NCBI RefSeq assembly: GCF_030848805.1
Contig: NC_092358.1
Span: forward strand, 19,377,297-19,441,296
Source: Temnothorax longispinosus
Lineage: Eukaryota > Arthropoda > Insecta > Hymenoptera > Formicidae
Length of the DNA stretch: 64,000 nt
Direction: 5' to 3'
In this document: one piece after another, positions 23,600 through 35,276 of the stretch
Layout of the letters: each line of letters opens with the position of its first letter
Numbering within the stretch: position 1 is the first letter of the stretch
Position numbers and translations under genes: made by a program
Notes under the pieces: model-generated
Told to the model about the DNA's origin: nothing
Seen by the model: only the letters and a program-made list of their open reading frames with translations
The model's database searches: none

Positions 23600-24699
23600 C
23601 ACCGCACACAAGAGTAAAGTCATGAATCGCAGGCAGTTCCGATCGACTTCTTGACAGTTCTCGATAGTTCTCGCATAGTTCCAACAGTTTTTATAGGTTT
23701 TGGCAACAGTTCCGGCCTCCAAATATTTTTTTAACAATTTTTTACCGCTGGTACCGCACACAAGAGTAAAGTCATGAATCGCAGGCAGTTCCGATCGATT
23801 TCTTGACAGTTCTCGATAGTTCTCGCATAGTTCCAACAGTTTTTATAGGTTTTAGCAACAGTTCCGGCCTCCAAATATTTTTTAAACAATTTTTTACTTT
23901 TATCGCTGGCACCGCACACAAGAGTAAAGTCATGAATCGCAGGCAGTTCCGATCGACTTCTTGACAGTTCTCGATAGTTCTCGCATAGTTCCAACAGTTT
24001 TTATAGGTTTTGGCAACAGTTCCGGCCTCCAAATATTTTTTAAACAATTTTTTACTGTTACCGCTGGCACCGCACACAAGAGTAAAGTCATGAATCGCAG
24101 GCAGTTCCGATCGACTTCTTGACAGTTCTCGATAGTTCTCGCATAGTTCCAACAGTTTTTATAGGTTTTAGCAACAGTTCCGGCCTCCAAATATTTTTTA
24201 AACAATTTTTTACTTTTACCGCTGGCACCGCACACAAGAGTAAAGTCATGAATCGCAGGCAGTTCCGATCGACTTCTTGACAGTTCTCGATAGTTCTCGC
24301 ATAGTTCCAACAGTTTTTATAGGTTTTAGCAACAGTTCTAGCCTCCAAATATTTTTTTTAACAATTTTTTACTGTTACCGCTGGCACCGCACACAAGAGT
24401 AAAGTCATGAATCGCAGGCAGTTCCGATCGACTTCTTGACAGTTCTCGATAGTTCTCGCATAGTTCCAACAGTTTTTATAGGTTTTGGCAACAGTTCCGG
24501 CCTCCAAATATTTTTTAAACAATTTTTTACTGTTACCGCTGGCACCGCACACAAGAGTAAAGTCATGAATCGCAGGCAGTTCCGATCAACTTCTTGACAG
24601 TTCTCGATAGTTCTCGCATAGTTCCAACAGTTTTTATAGGTTTTAGCAACAGTTCCGGCCTCTAAATATTTTTTTAACAATTTTTTAATTTGACCGCTG
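23600..24699. repeat. Seven tandem A-type units in the left arm
   Basis: Seven copies with spacings of 151, 158, 158, 158, 159, 158 and 158 bp between opening boxes. Neighbouring copies differ at only a few positions, indicating recent expansion or homogenisation. Within a unit, AGTTCY words follow each other at about 21, 10, 11, 9 and 22 bp. The same unit is present only twice, inverted, in the right arm. Confidence 0.93.
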
Positions 24700-24719
24700 G
24701 CACCTCATCTACGGGAAAT

Positions 24720-25181
24720 ACGGGGTGCTGGCAATTCTGATCGTTTTTTTCAGAGTTCTTTGGAACTCTTGTCAAAACGTATTTAAATGCTCGGAACTAT
24801 GTGAGAACTGCCGAGAACTCTGAAGAAAACGATCGGAGTTGCCAGCACCCCGTATTTCTCGTAGATGAGGTGCCAGCGGTCAAATTAAAAAATTGTTTAA
24901 AAATAGTAAATAGCTGGAACTCTTGTCAAAACGTAATTAAATGTTCGGAACTATGTGGGAACTGCCGAGAACTCTGAAGAAAACAATCGGAGTTGCCAGC
25001 ACCCCGTATTTCTCGTAGATGAGGTGCCAGCAGTCAAATTAAAAAATTGTTTAAAAATAGTAAATAGCTGGAACTCTTGTCATAACGTATTTAAATGCTC
25101 GGAACTATGTGGGAACTGCCGAGAACTCTGAAGAAAACAATCGGAATTGCCAGCACCCCGTATTTCCCGTAGATGAGGTGC
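24720..25181. repeat. Three tandem B-type units in the right arm
   Basis: About 154-bp units, in orientation opposite to the left arm, ending in TGAGGTGC boxes at 24866, 25020 and 25174. They share the A unit's framework (the AAACAATTTTTTA segment and AGTTCY words) but differ in the box-proximal half, which carries CCCCGTATTT in place of the A-type sequence. One partial B unit opens at 24700 in the left arm and pairs with the first of these around the centre. Confidence 0.88.
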
Positions 25182-25497
25182 CAGCGGTCAAATTAAAAAA
25201 TTGTTAAAAAAATATTTAGAGGCCGGAACTGTTGCTAAAACCTATAAAAACTGTTGGAACTATGCGAGAACTATCGAGAACTGTTAAGAAGTCGATCGGA
25301 ACTGCCTGCGATTCATGACTTTACTCTTGTGTGCGGTGCCAGCGGTAACAGTAAAAAATTGTTTAAAAAATATTTGGAGGCTGGAACTGTTGCTAAAACC
25401 TATAAAAACTGTTAGAACTATGCGAGAACTATCGAGAACTGTCAAGAAGTCGATCGGAACTGCTTGCGATTCATGACTTTACTCTTGTGTGCGGTGC
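25182..25497. repeat. Two inverted A-type units in the right arm
   Basis: Two 158-bp copies, complementary to the seven-unit array of the left arm. The three outer units of each arm (about 135-148 bp) lie beyond them to 25931. Confidence 0.9.
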
Positions 25498-25931
25498 CAG
25501 CGGTAACAGTAAAAAATTGTTAAAAAAATATTTAGAGGCCGGAACTGTTGCTAAAATCTATCAGGAACTGTAGAACTCTTTGAGAACTATAGAATTTCAT
25601 GGTAAAAATCAATTTTTTTTGAACTTGAGGTGCTCGTGGTCAGATTAAAAATTTGTTTAAAAATACTTATTGACCGGAACTATTGCTAAAACCTATCAGG
25701 AACTGTAGAACTTTTCGAAAACTATAAAATGTCATGGTTAAAATTATTTTTTTCGAAACATGAGGTGCTACGGGAAGTTAGCACCTCATATTTTCAAAAT
25801 TCATTTTTTTTAACTAAATCAACGGAACTATTTCTAAAAATTAGCAGGAACTGTAGAACTATTGCGGGTGCAAATAGAACTGTTGATAAATCTTTCAATT
25901 TTTGAAAGTGAGGTGCCAACTTCACAGAGAC

Positions 25932-25940
25932 AGATTCGTA
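25932..25940. repeat. Right 9-bp target-site duplication of the foldback element
   Basis: AGATTCGTA, an exact copy of 23156-23164. Confidence 0.92.
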
Positions 25941-28242
25941 TACCTATGAATAAGTGCATTAATAGTTATGGAATATTAACCAATCTGAATTAATAATATA
26001 ATTTAAAAGACATTCAATAATTGTCACTACTAATGTGAATAGCTTCAATCTAGTTTCATACAAAGCGTTCTCGATATAAATGTATAATAACGAGGAAACA
26101 CTGTCTTTATCGTGAAGTATTATAGTAACGACTATAATTAGTGCTGATTGTGAAAGTGATCATACATCGATGTTCAAGAAAATATTTTTCAAATAAATGA
26201 ACAGAATTGGTTATTGATAGAATAACGAATCAGTATATAAAAACCGTTCCACATTAATTTGGATAAATATATATTCCTACTTTGGAAAAATTTTATTATT
26301 AGAAAAACCGGGTTATAACTGATCTGCATCGATAAGATTTTCATGCATGTGTAATATCAGAACCGGAGACGAAATATAGTCATCGCTGCGAGAATCGCGC
26401 AATTTCCACGATTCGTCTGGAAAATGCAAATTCGTTACCTACAGAGAAAAGAAAATGCAAATGCAAAAAATGCAAATTCGATATCTTCGACTTTGAGAAC
26501 GGAGACACTTGCTAGAATCCTGTAATACCTATTTGAAATTGGACGTTATTTCAAGCGTGACATAGATGAATTTATCAAACGTGATGTGGTAAAAACTTTC
26601 ATTGCTTTCTTGCGTCCTATAGAACACATATTCGCGTTACGCGTATGACATGAGCTTTCAATCGACTTAAGAGCCATCACCACAACATATGTCATAAAAT
26701 TTAAGACGATTACTTGTCAAAGCAAACTCATGTAGAATTATTATGTATAACGGATAATTACCATGCATTATTGTATCATTATAAAATTAATAATTATTAT
26801 AATAATTATAATATATTATATATATAATAAATTAAATAATCATTATTGCGTACCCGCAATAAAATTTGCTTCATTATAATACGACCGAATAATTCCAAAT
26901 GAATCATTTGAAATTTGATATCTCAATATATCATACAAATACAACGTCGTTTATTGAAAGTCATGAAACAAAAAATCAGTGAAATAAAATTTAATTCATA
27001 TATAGAAATTTACCTATAACGTGAATTGACGATAACGGGACAAGGACAGTATTTCATTTTCCATTAAACTTCGGACACAAGGAGTTCAAATTAAAATTGC
27101 GCAAAAAGGCAGGCATCTCTTCCAAGACGTGCGGAGCAAAATTAGAAAACTGTCAAATTAGTCTTGATTCATTCGCGAGGCGCGTATTTACCGTGTAAAT
27201 AACCTCCACGGTATTTCGTGCAGAGCGAAGATCGAGCTTCGTTCTGGAGTCGGCGGTGCTTCGGCGAAGCATAAAATGATTATGAGCAAGTACCGTAAAG
27301 CGCCTATAATTTCAAAGGAACCGGGAGGCCGGGCAGCCATCGGCCTGGCCTTAAGGAAGAAGGTGGACGAAGGAACGCGGCTGCCAAAAGATAGTGGACG
27401 ACACGGATGCCTGCGGGCAGGCTCTGCAACTCTTTTGCGTTACAGCTTCCATTATCGAAGCGATTAACGTTAATTTATGTAATGCAAAAGGGCATATAAA
27501 AATTGCTTCGATATTCTGTAATATATTTTTTAGGAAAGACATGTACAAATTATCATGAAACAATGTACAAGTAAGTAGTGCTTCATAAACATGTACGTAC
27601 ACTGTATGTATTACAGTATATCTTTAACAAAAACTGTGTGTCTTTATACTATTAAAAATATGAAACGTTATTGCATAACATCATAAAGAAAATTAAAGAG
27701 GATTGAGAGATAGACAAAAAAATGATACATAATTTTCAAATATAATTTCATCTCGCGAGGAAACAAAATTAGAGCTGTCAATGTTGTGTGCCCGACTAAT
27801 AATAAATGTGATCTTACCATGAATGTGACGCGCAATGCACTTAAGTGTAATGAAGTGCATAGGTTATCGAATGAGTGATATTATACGACCACAAATATAG
27901 CTTTTTTCTCTCTGCTCTTAGCTCTTTATTGATCTCGCAAGAGTACCGAGTGTAATAAGTAATGGAGTTATAAGCAAGTTAGCTTATATCTCATGATAGA
28001 AACGTCAGCCAGTAATAAGTAACATACTTTCGCTTGAAATGTCGAGACATAAACCGTCTTCCTGCTAACATCGATTTTATCATCAGCGACATGATATATG
28101 GATCGCAAGCGATGCAGCATTACGTCGTGTGTGGCAATATAAAAAATATAAGGAAATTATTTTAAAAAGACTTCATAATAAAAAATAAATAGTTTTCAAT
28201 CAGTGTAGAATTAATTATACATAATGACTTTAAAAGTATGTA

Positions 28243-28248
<6 letters not shown>

Positions 28249-28277
<29 letters not shown>
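28249..28277. repeat. (AT)n microsatellite
   Basis: About 14 perfect AT units, flanked by ACATGTAT steps. Confidence 0.95.
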
Positions 28278-28284
<7 letters not shown>

Positions 28285-30324
28285 ATGATTATTTATTATT
28301 TCAAATTTTAGCATTATCACTTTCGGCAAAATCGAAAACAATGAAAATTTAAAAGTGTAATCTTCTTGTAACAATATTTTCAAAAATTTAAAAGGTCAAT
28401 AATATGCATATTATGCACAAATTTGCAATGCTTATCCTGGAAATACAATATATGGACTCTCTATATATTTACGACAGCCAAAAATCATCTCACAGTGAAA
28501 ATATATAATATTTTATGAAAGTAACAATTTTCAATTCGCGACAAAAGGGACTAAATCGCTATCAAATAGCGGATGTCATCGACGCCGAGGGAAGACGCAT
28601 CGCGATCCATGCTATAAAAGGAAAAATTACGCGAACGCCGCGGGTAACGATTATATTATTCGCCCTCTTCGGAAGACTTGATCCCCACTGCGTGTCCCGC
28701 GTGCACGATCCCGGCTTAGGGGTGCTTCACGAAACGAGGGCTCACTTTTCACTTAAGGACTAGCGGGGTCGGGGCCCGTCTAACTGCCCCGCATTATTCG
28801 TTATTACGGCGTACATGATGCGCGAGGGTGGTGGGCGGTATCACTGATAAATCTGGAAGAGTATAGAAGGAAAAAAGAACGAGATAAAATGCGATTTATT
28901 CATTCACCTTTTCGAATTATTATTTCAGAATCGAACATTTTTAAATTCCTCCGCTGAAATATATATAAAACTTTTAAATAGCTCAGAAAAATAAAACATA
29001 GAAATTAAATAGCACATATTAATTAATATTATTTAATTATCAATTAATCTTTAATCACATCTGTTCTATAATTGAATTTTATCACAAACCGTGTTTCGCA
29101 TTTAGAGATTAAATAAAAAATTAAATTAATTTTATAGTTACTTCTCTTATTATTATTGATTTTAGTTATTTAAATCCTTATCATGTTGATTTTTGAATAG
29201 ACAATTATAAGAAAAAAAAAGAAAGAGTGAAATATAGAAATCAATGTAAACTCTAGTAGTTGGTAGTTCACCCGTTTATGCCGGTATCCCAATCCGGTCC
29301 TATAAGATTTCCGCAGTCACCGGAAATCGACCGCAGTGCATAGAAATCAGAAAAAGAAAAAAATAGGAAAAGAAAAAGAAGGGAGGTGTCTCCAATGACG
29401 CAAGTAGTCGTTTGCTTCAACTGCAACGAGAATAACGCGAGTTAAGCCACCTCCAAGTCACTTCCGCATTTGTCCCTCTCACGCTTTCTGTAGAAACGTC
29501 AACCTAGGAGGGCGTCGTCTTCGAATTATTTTCTCCTTATTTACCTTCTGCTCGCTTTTCTCTTTTCTTATTTCTGCTCTTATTTTGTCACACTCCCTCC
29601 CGTTTGACTCAGAGATGATAATAACGTGCGAGAGAGAGAAAAAAAAGGGATGATAGCTACATAGAACGAGAAAGAGAGAACAAGAGGAAAGCTTTAAAGC
29701 AAAGACCGATTTCTTTCGAGAGTTTAACTAAGGCGATTGCGTGGGAGAATGGTCTTAATCGATAGCCGTGATTGAATCCAACCAACCATCGCTATTTTTC
29801 CTCGCATTTCCAACTTAAAGTTTCGGTTGCTCAAAGAGAATTCTTTCCATTGAGCATTTAAAACTTTATACTAATTCAATAACGCCTTTGGATTTTATAC
29901 ATAATAGTGTCCTTCTAATCTTTGTGATATGCTTTAAACTCTTACTTGACTCAAGTTTATCCTGGCTTTTACTTTTTAAACAAAGCTACATAGAGATAAG
30001 GAATTAAAAGATTGGAAATATAAGCTTTAGTAGACCTCTTTGTTGAATCTGGAGCGGCTGAAATTACTTTACTATAGTATCGTTCTGATAATATAATAAA
30101 TATTTGTTATATCGGGGCGGAATAACTGGCGTTATTAACTTGTACGAGCGGATGCGCGCGCATAAATCCACCCGCTAATCGCACGACGATAACAATAATC
30201 GAGCGAGATAATCGTTTGATATTAATATCAGCAGACCAGCGTTTCAACTCCAAATTAAATCGTCCGGTGTGTAATGAGCTCTCTCGCATCGCGAGCGAAT
30301 TCTATGATGAAAGGCTCACCGCTG

Positions 30325-30325
<1 letters not shown>

Positions 30326-30369
<44 letters not shown>
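30326..30369. repeat. (CT)n microsatellite
   Basis: About 22 uninterrupted CT units. Confidence 0.95.
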
Positions 30370-30373
<4 letters not shown>

Positions 30374-33300
30374 ACCACAACGCGCCGAAATTATTTATCA
30401 GAAATAAACGCAAAATCATTAAACCGCAAATAATCGTTTATTTCTCAGGTTTATGTAACAGTTACTGAACCCATTTTCGTTATCAACTGAACGTTTCTAA
30501 TGAACGATCGTCCTCAACCTTATTTCGCTTGCGATGAGTAATTAAAAAATATGTGCTCTAAAAAGATATAGTTCCTTTAATCCGTTGTACAAAATTTGTA
30601 TTTTTGCATTTAAGTTCCAAAGTATTTAGAATAATTCAAATGGTTTTACTTTGCAACTATATATTCGAGATTATGATACATAGCTACACAAATAGCGCTA
30701 GACTCATCACAGGCACCGCGACATTTCTTATCAATTCTCTTCTCTCTGTTTGTATCCATCATAACGAACTTGAGCCGTTATCGGAGCTTCTTCGGCAAAG
30801 CCTCCTCGGTAATCAATGTTTAAACGCGTGTCGATTTCGAACGCAATCAAGACGGGACCAAACGTAAGCCGCTATCTCGCTAACATAATACATGAAAAAA
30901 CTTAGTCACAACAGTTCCGCGAAGCCTATTGATCTGTTGTTTCCGCTCGCTGTTGCCAAGAGCCCGTCTTTGACATATTCTTTATTCTTCGCGCGTTATA
31001 AAAAATTCAGGAACTTTCTTACGGAAAAGTTGTTGGTCATTAAAAAAATGTAACTTTCATGAATTCGAGCCTGGACACTTTTGCCATTTCTTTATCCATT
31101 GTTATATTTCGGCTGTTAAATAAAGTGTTGCGTTACGCCTGTTTCTGTGTGTCAGTACGCACCCACATCTATTCCTATCTTCTTTCCGCTTGCGTCGCGT
31201 GAACTATATATAATTAATTAGCTGCATTTCGTGAACAATGAAACAAGAAGAATAAGTTGAAATTTTTCAATTTCGTACTTGAGAAGCACGATATACCGCT
31301 TGCATCTCGAAGGTTTAATCCTGTCAAAATACACATGTAAATCAAGCTCAAATCGCGTCGGGTTCGTCACGAAACAAAGTCTTGCGGATCAGGCCGTTTT
31401 GGCGAGAATAAATAGGCAAGTGCAGCTGCGGAATTCCCACTTCCAGGCCAATAAATCTCGGCCCGAGAAAGACGCCGTCTATATATTTCCTGTTACATCT
31501 AATGATTCCGGTTCGCCGCTTCGATTTTCGTCCCTCATTCTGCGCGCGACATTAACCCCGGCAACAACGTCGTACGGCGTGTCCGAATGGCGCGGTAACG
31601 ATTCCCTTAAAACAATTTATGCGCATTGATTAATAGGATAAAGCTCCAGATCGCGCCTCCCTCGTGAACGGGGAGGGTAGGCTTCGTTCGTGCGGGAGAG
31701 GGGAAGACATGAAGTACCTAAGCGCGAAATGCAAGGGACCGTGAAGCCATCAATTTAAACGTGCATTGGCGCCGGATCGCCGGAGCCCTTAAATTTGGCA
31801 GAACCGACAGCCATTCGCTCGAGGCGAATCGACGGTATCGCGCGAATAAGAAAACCTCTTGATCCAGCAGGCCCCGTACCTCGGACTCGATTAATTCCGC
31901 CAACCGAGCGGGAATTTATTATCAGCAAAGGGCGCGTTTCTGTAATGTCTTCCGATAATATTCAAAGGGGGGGACCAAGATGAAACCTGGTATTATTTCA
32001 TTGTAGACGTTTGCCCCGCACAGTCTTTGAATCCAAGTTTCAATTGTTAAGAGGATTTTTTACAACACTTAGTTTAAGTGCCTAATTTTCGCTATATTTT
32101 TGCATTATATGCGATTTATTCTGGATTAAATAAATTTTGAATTATTTGACAAATCTTTTGATAGACGGAAAACACGTGAACTCTCCTAACTTTCTATAAC
32201 ATAAAAATTTGAAAGGATTAAAGTGCCAACGTTGCGTGATGCCCGAATTATTTACCGATCGGAAGCGATTATTTACGGGTCCGCGGGTCTTATTCTCTTC
32301 TCCCTCCGAGCGACAAACTACAGGCTCGTATTTCGGGTAACAATAATCTGCAAACCTCGTGCTCCTATTAGCTGCGGGTCAATACACCGTTGAAGGCCGG
32401 GAAGAAACACCGATGCATGTGCGCGCATGTACAAAAGGGACTTGTAAGAAAGTAACGGAAAAATAAAACTATACGTTATTACTGCGCTGGCAGTGGCCGC
32501 GCAGTTGTACTTATAGTATTCGGATAACGTTCTTTCCGCGGCGAACTATTATCGTTCTACGCGAAGTCCATCGCGCGATTACGCTTCCATATTAATCTCT
32601 TGATTGCGTACTGCCGATATCTCGCGAGCGACGCTCGAAACAGGGAAGGCGGCAAATCCCCCTTTCAACAGAGTCTTGAAAAATGGGGGTTGCCGGTGGC
32701 CGCGAGTGCCTTTAATGGATAGCTCCACCCGCGAGACTCCCCACGTTCGCGTTCGTCTTTCACCCTCCTCTCTACCGTCGTTTTTTATTATCCTGCCAGA
32801 CCGGAGATCGAGCAGCCGATTCCGAGTTTCTCGCCTCCCCTGTTTTGATCTCTTCATTTCAATTCGCTCCGCAATCCTTTCCACGAGAAATATATAGACA
32901 GATGTCTTTTTCAACCCTTCCGCATTTCTCTTTCAAGTTGTTTTATCATTGAGCGTGTGCGCAGAATATAAAATTAGTCAATGTTTTAACGAAATGGATC
33001 ATTATTACTCAAGATCATATCAATCATATGACAAATGTTATAAAAATTGTTAATGTATGATGAAATAGAGGAAGAACGAAACACATCCAACGTTGCGAAC
33101 AAGCAAACAAACTGAACTCAACCTTCTTGATATTTGTAAAAGTAGAAATACTAATAATCTGTATTGTCCTGACAAGTTAGATACTTTAATTTCGCTCACA
33201 TATTCGTATTAGCACATGGGATTAAAATAAGTTACATTCTTTGACGACTAAAAAAGCTAAAAAAGGGAGGACCGATTGCCTCGAGGCATCCGCGTCGGCG

Positions 33301-35096
33301 GCATACTGTATTGCGCCTTCAAGCTGCTTTTTTTCCTTTCTCATTCGTCCCTGCATCTCGCGCGCGCGTCGAGGGTGCGACGTTAGATCGGAGATAAGAT
33401 ACGACAGAAACGCGCGTATCGAATCGTGTCGAACAAATAATTCGGCCGAAGTGTTTCGAGTGGCGGCACGCGGGGCGGGAGGTGTATGTACACGTCGTGA
33501 GTGTAGCGAGGTTATTAATTCTCCGACAGAGTATGCCACCGGCGTGACAAAGCCATCCGATGTAATGGGCTTTCGCCTGGGCCGATTAAACGCGCCGCGA
33601 GGAACGGGAAACGAGGAGAGACAGAAAAAAAGGTAGGCGCGTAGAAACAAAACTGTTTCTACGCGTATCTGAATAAATACTTATAAATAACAAAAATTGG
33701 TAAACCCAACACACTCATAATAGAGAATCCCCCGAATGATAGGCAGATATTGAAGATTGTATTGTTAGTAATATTATTGTTACTAACGAGAAAATCAATC
33801 GACGTGAAAAAGTCTCCGATTATTATCGATTTATTATGTATTATTTATTATCTATATGTGTTATGCATGATTAATATCGATTTATTATGGTTTATTATGT
33901 ATGAAGTAAAAAGTATATCTTAAGTATTAGAATTACGATTTCATAGACACTTTTTTTTTTAACTGATAAATTACAACCTAAGTTGACATTATATTTAACT
34001 ATAAAAAATTACCGTATTATTAAAAAAAATAACGTAGACATAAAAGAAAAACAAATATTAAATGCAACATTAAACTCGGTGTATAATAGACATTCTCGCA
34101 GTAAAATTAAAAATATTAATTTTTGGGTAGCGAATTATTGTATCAGATATTATTGTAAAAATAAATACATATAAATTACATCGTAAAAATAAATACGCCA
34201 AATCATAAATAAATTTGCAATTTATAACGCTTATACATTTCAACTTTGGCAAATTAATTTTTTTAACATCCATGGCGAAATATATATGGACGTTGCGATG
34301 ATATCAATCCAAAACGCAGTGCCCAGAGATGCGCTATCTTCGGACTTCTTTCCGCTCGGTTTTATGCCTCGCTACGAGATATAAATTTCCGTATTTTACG
34401 GTTTTCAGTACATCACCATCTCGTTTAATTACGAGCGGGCTGTCGTCGTATCGATGATTATTTATACCGTGTGCTCAAGACGTTTATTGCTCGTTGTCCG
34501 GCTGCCTCTACGTGCCCGCCGCCCCCGGGGGTGCAGGAACTTAATGATGTCCGACGATGGCCGGCAAAAAGGCTCAGCATGATTTACATGTCAATCCCTC
34601 GACAGTGCGCGCGACAAGAAACAGGCACGAGAAGAATCGCGTTGCATATTTATTAGGTCACACGATACGCTCAAGTCTGATTAGACTTTCTTCTATTGTG
34701 CAAAAAACGAAACATTTTGACGTACTTTAGAGTCTCGTAGTTCAATAAACTTTCCCTCACAAATAAATTGTGACAGCCAGTATAATAATTACACACATTT
34801 AGCATTTTTCCTATATAATTAAAATAAAAATAGCATTTTTAATAGTTTTATAATTTTCTTATTAATACTTGTATTATAACTCAAATCACTTTTATAAGTA
34901 ATTGAGAATTTAAAAAACTGGCAGTGTGTACGAATTTATTGAAATACATAATATTTCAATCTGCAAGATCTGAAAGCGTCTAACCACTGATGCCGATCGA
35001 TGTTTCAACAAGTCGTAAAAAGTACAGCGAAGTAGTGAAATATAGAGAAAATCGCCGATAAACCGCCGCAGTTCGATGGAATCCGACGCGATTAAA

Positions 35097-35276
35097 ATGG
35101 TCGTTCTCGCTCCTCTATTTGTGTGTTTTGCGCTCGTACCTCAGGCAAGAAGCAAGAGGAGCGCTCCCGCGTTTCCCTTGCTCGCGCAAATTCGCGAGCG
35201 AAATAACATTGTTAAATGCGAGGGACTGCGGGGAAGCAGACAAGAAGCAGGCAAATTCACGTTGAAATTGATTTGA
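35097..35276 (+). CDS. Possible small secreted peptide ORF (weak)
   Basis: From the ATG at 35097 (AAAATGG context) a 59-residue frame opens with a signal-like segment (MVVLAPLFVCFALVPQA), then RSKR, a possible dibasic processing site, then SAPAFPLLAQIRERNN and a short basic tail with one cysteine. An in-frame ATG also lies at 35076. It sits at the start of a CpG-rich block (35070-35660), where first exons are often found in insects. The GT after the hydrophobic core (CTC|GTACCT) is a poor donor. There is no recognised family, and overlapping frames are also open on the minus strand, so this may be chance. Confidence 0.18.
   Translation: MVVLAPLFVCFALVPQARSKRSAPAFPLLAQIRERNNIVKCEGLRGSRQEAGKFTLKLI

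Larger units (their letters stand above)
23165..25931. mobile_element. Foldback (FB/Mutator-like) transposable element
   Basis: A 2767-bp element begins GTCTCTGTGAAGTTGGCACC and ends with its reverse complement, flanked by an exact 9-bp duplication. The arms are built of tandem units, each opening with a GCACCTCA or GCACCGCA box. Left-arm boxes lie at 23180, 23328, 23463, 23600, 23751 (variant), 23909, 24067, 24225, 24384, 24542 and 24700. Inverted right-arm boxes lie at 24866, 25020, 25174, 25332, 25490, 25626, 25762 and 25909. Long composite inverted repeats with a 9-bp duplication are the hallmark of Drosophila FB elements, which are mobilised by a Mutator-like transposase. No transposase frame is present; the minus-strand frames of 60-126 codons at 23573-24680 are translated repeats whose frame shifts each 158-bp unit. 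It is non-autonomous. Terminal identity and the intact duplication suggest fairly recent insertion. Confidence 0.9.
25941..35075. other. Gene-free sequence
   Basis: No gene supported. 26760-26850 is almost pure A/T. The word AATGCAAATTCG recurs at about 26424 and 26468. TATCGATTTATTATG recurs near 33823 and 33877. CpG-rich patches lie at 32570-32870 and 33270-33610 and give mirrored frames of 97-142 codons on both strands with no family signature. An alternating purine/pyrimidine run of about 21 nt lies near 32412. Confidence 0.5.

Noticed and set aside
23573..24680. Series of minus-strand frames of 64-126 codons repeating MELCENYRELSRSRSELP
   Set aside because: They are translations of the 158-bp tandem unit of the foldback element. 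158 is not a multiple of three, so the frame shifts with each unit and no single protein repeat exists.
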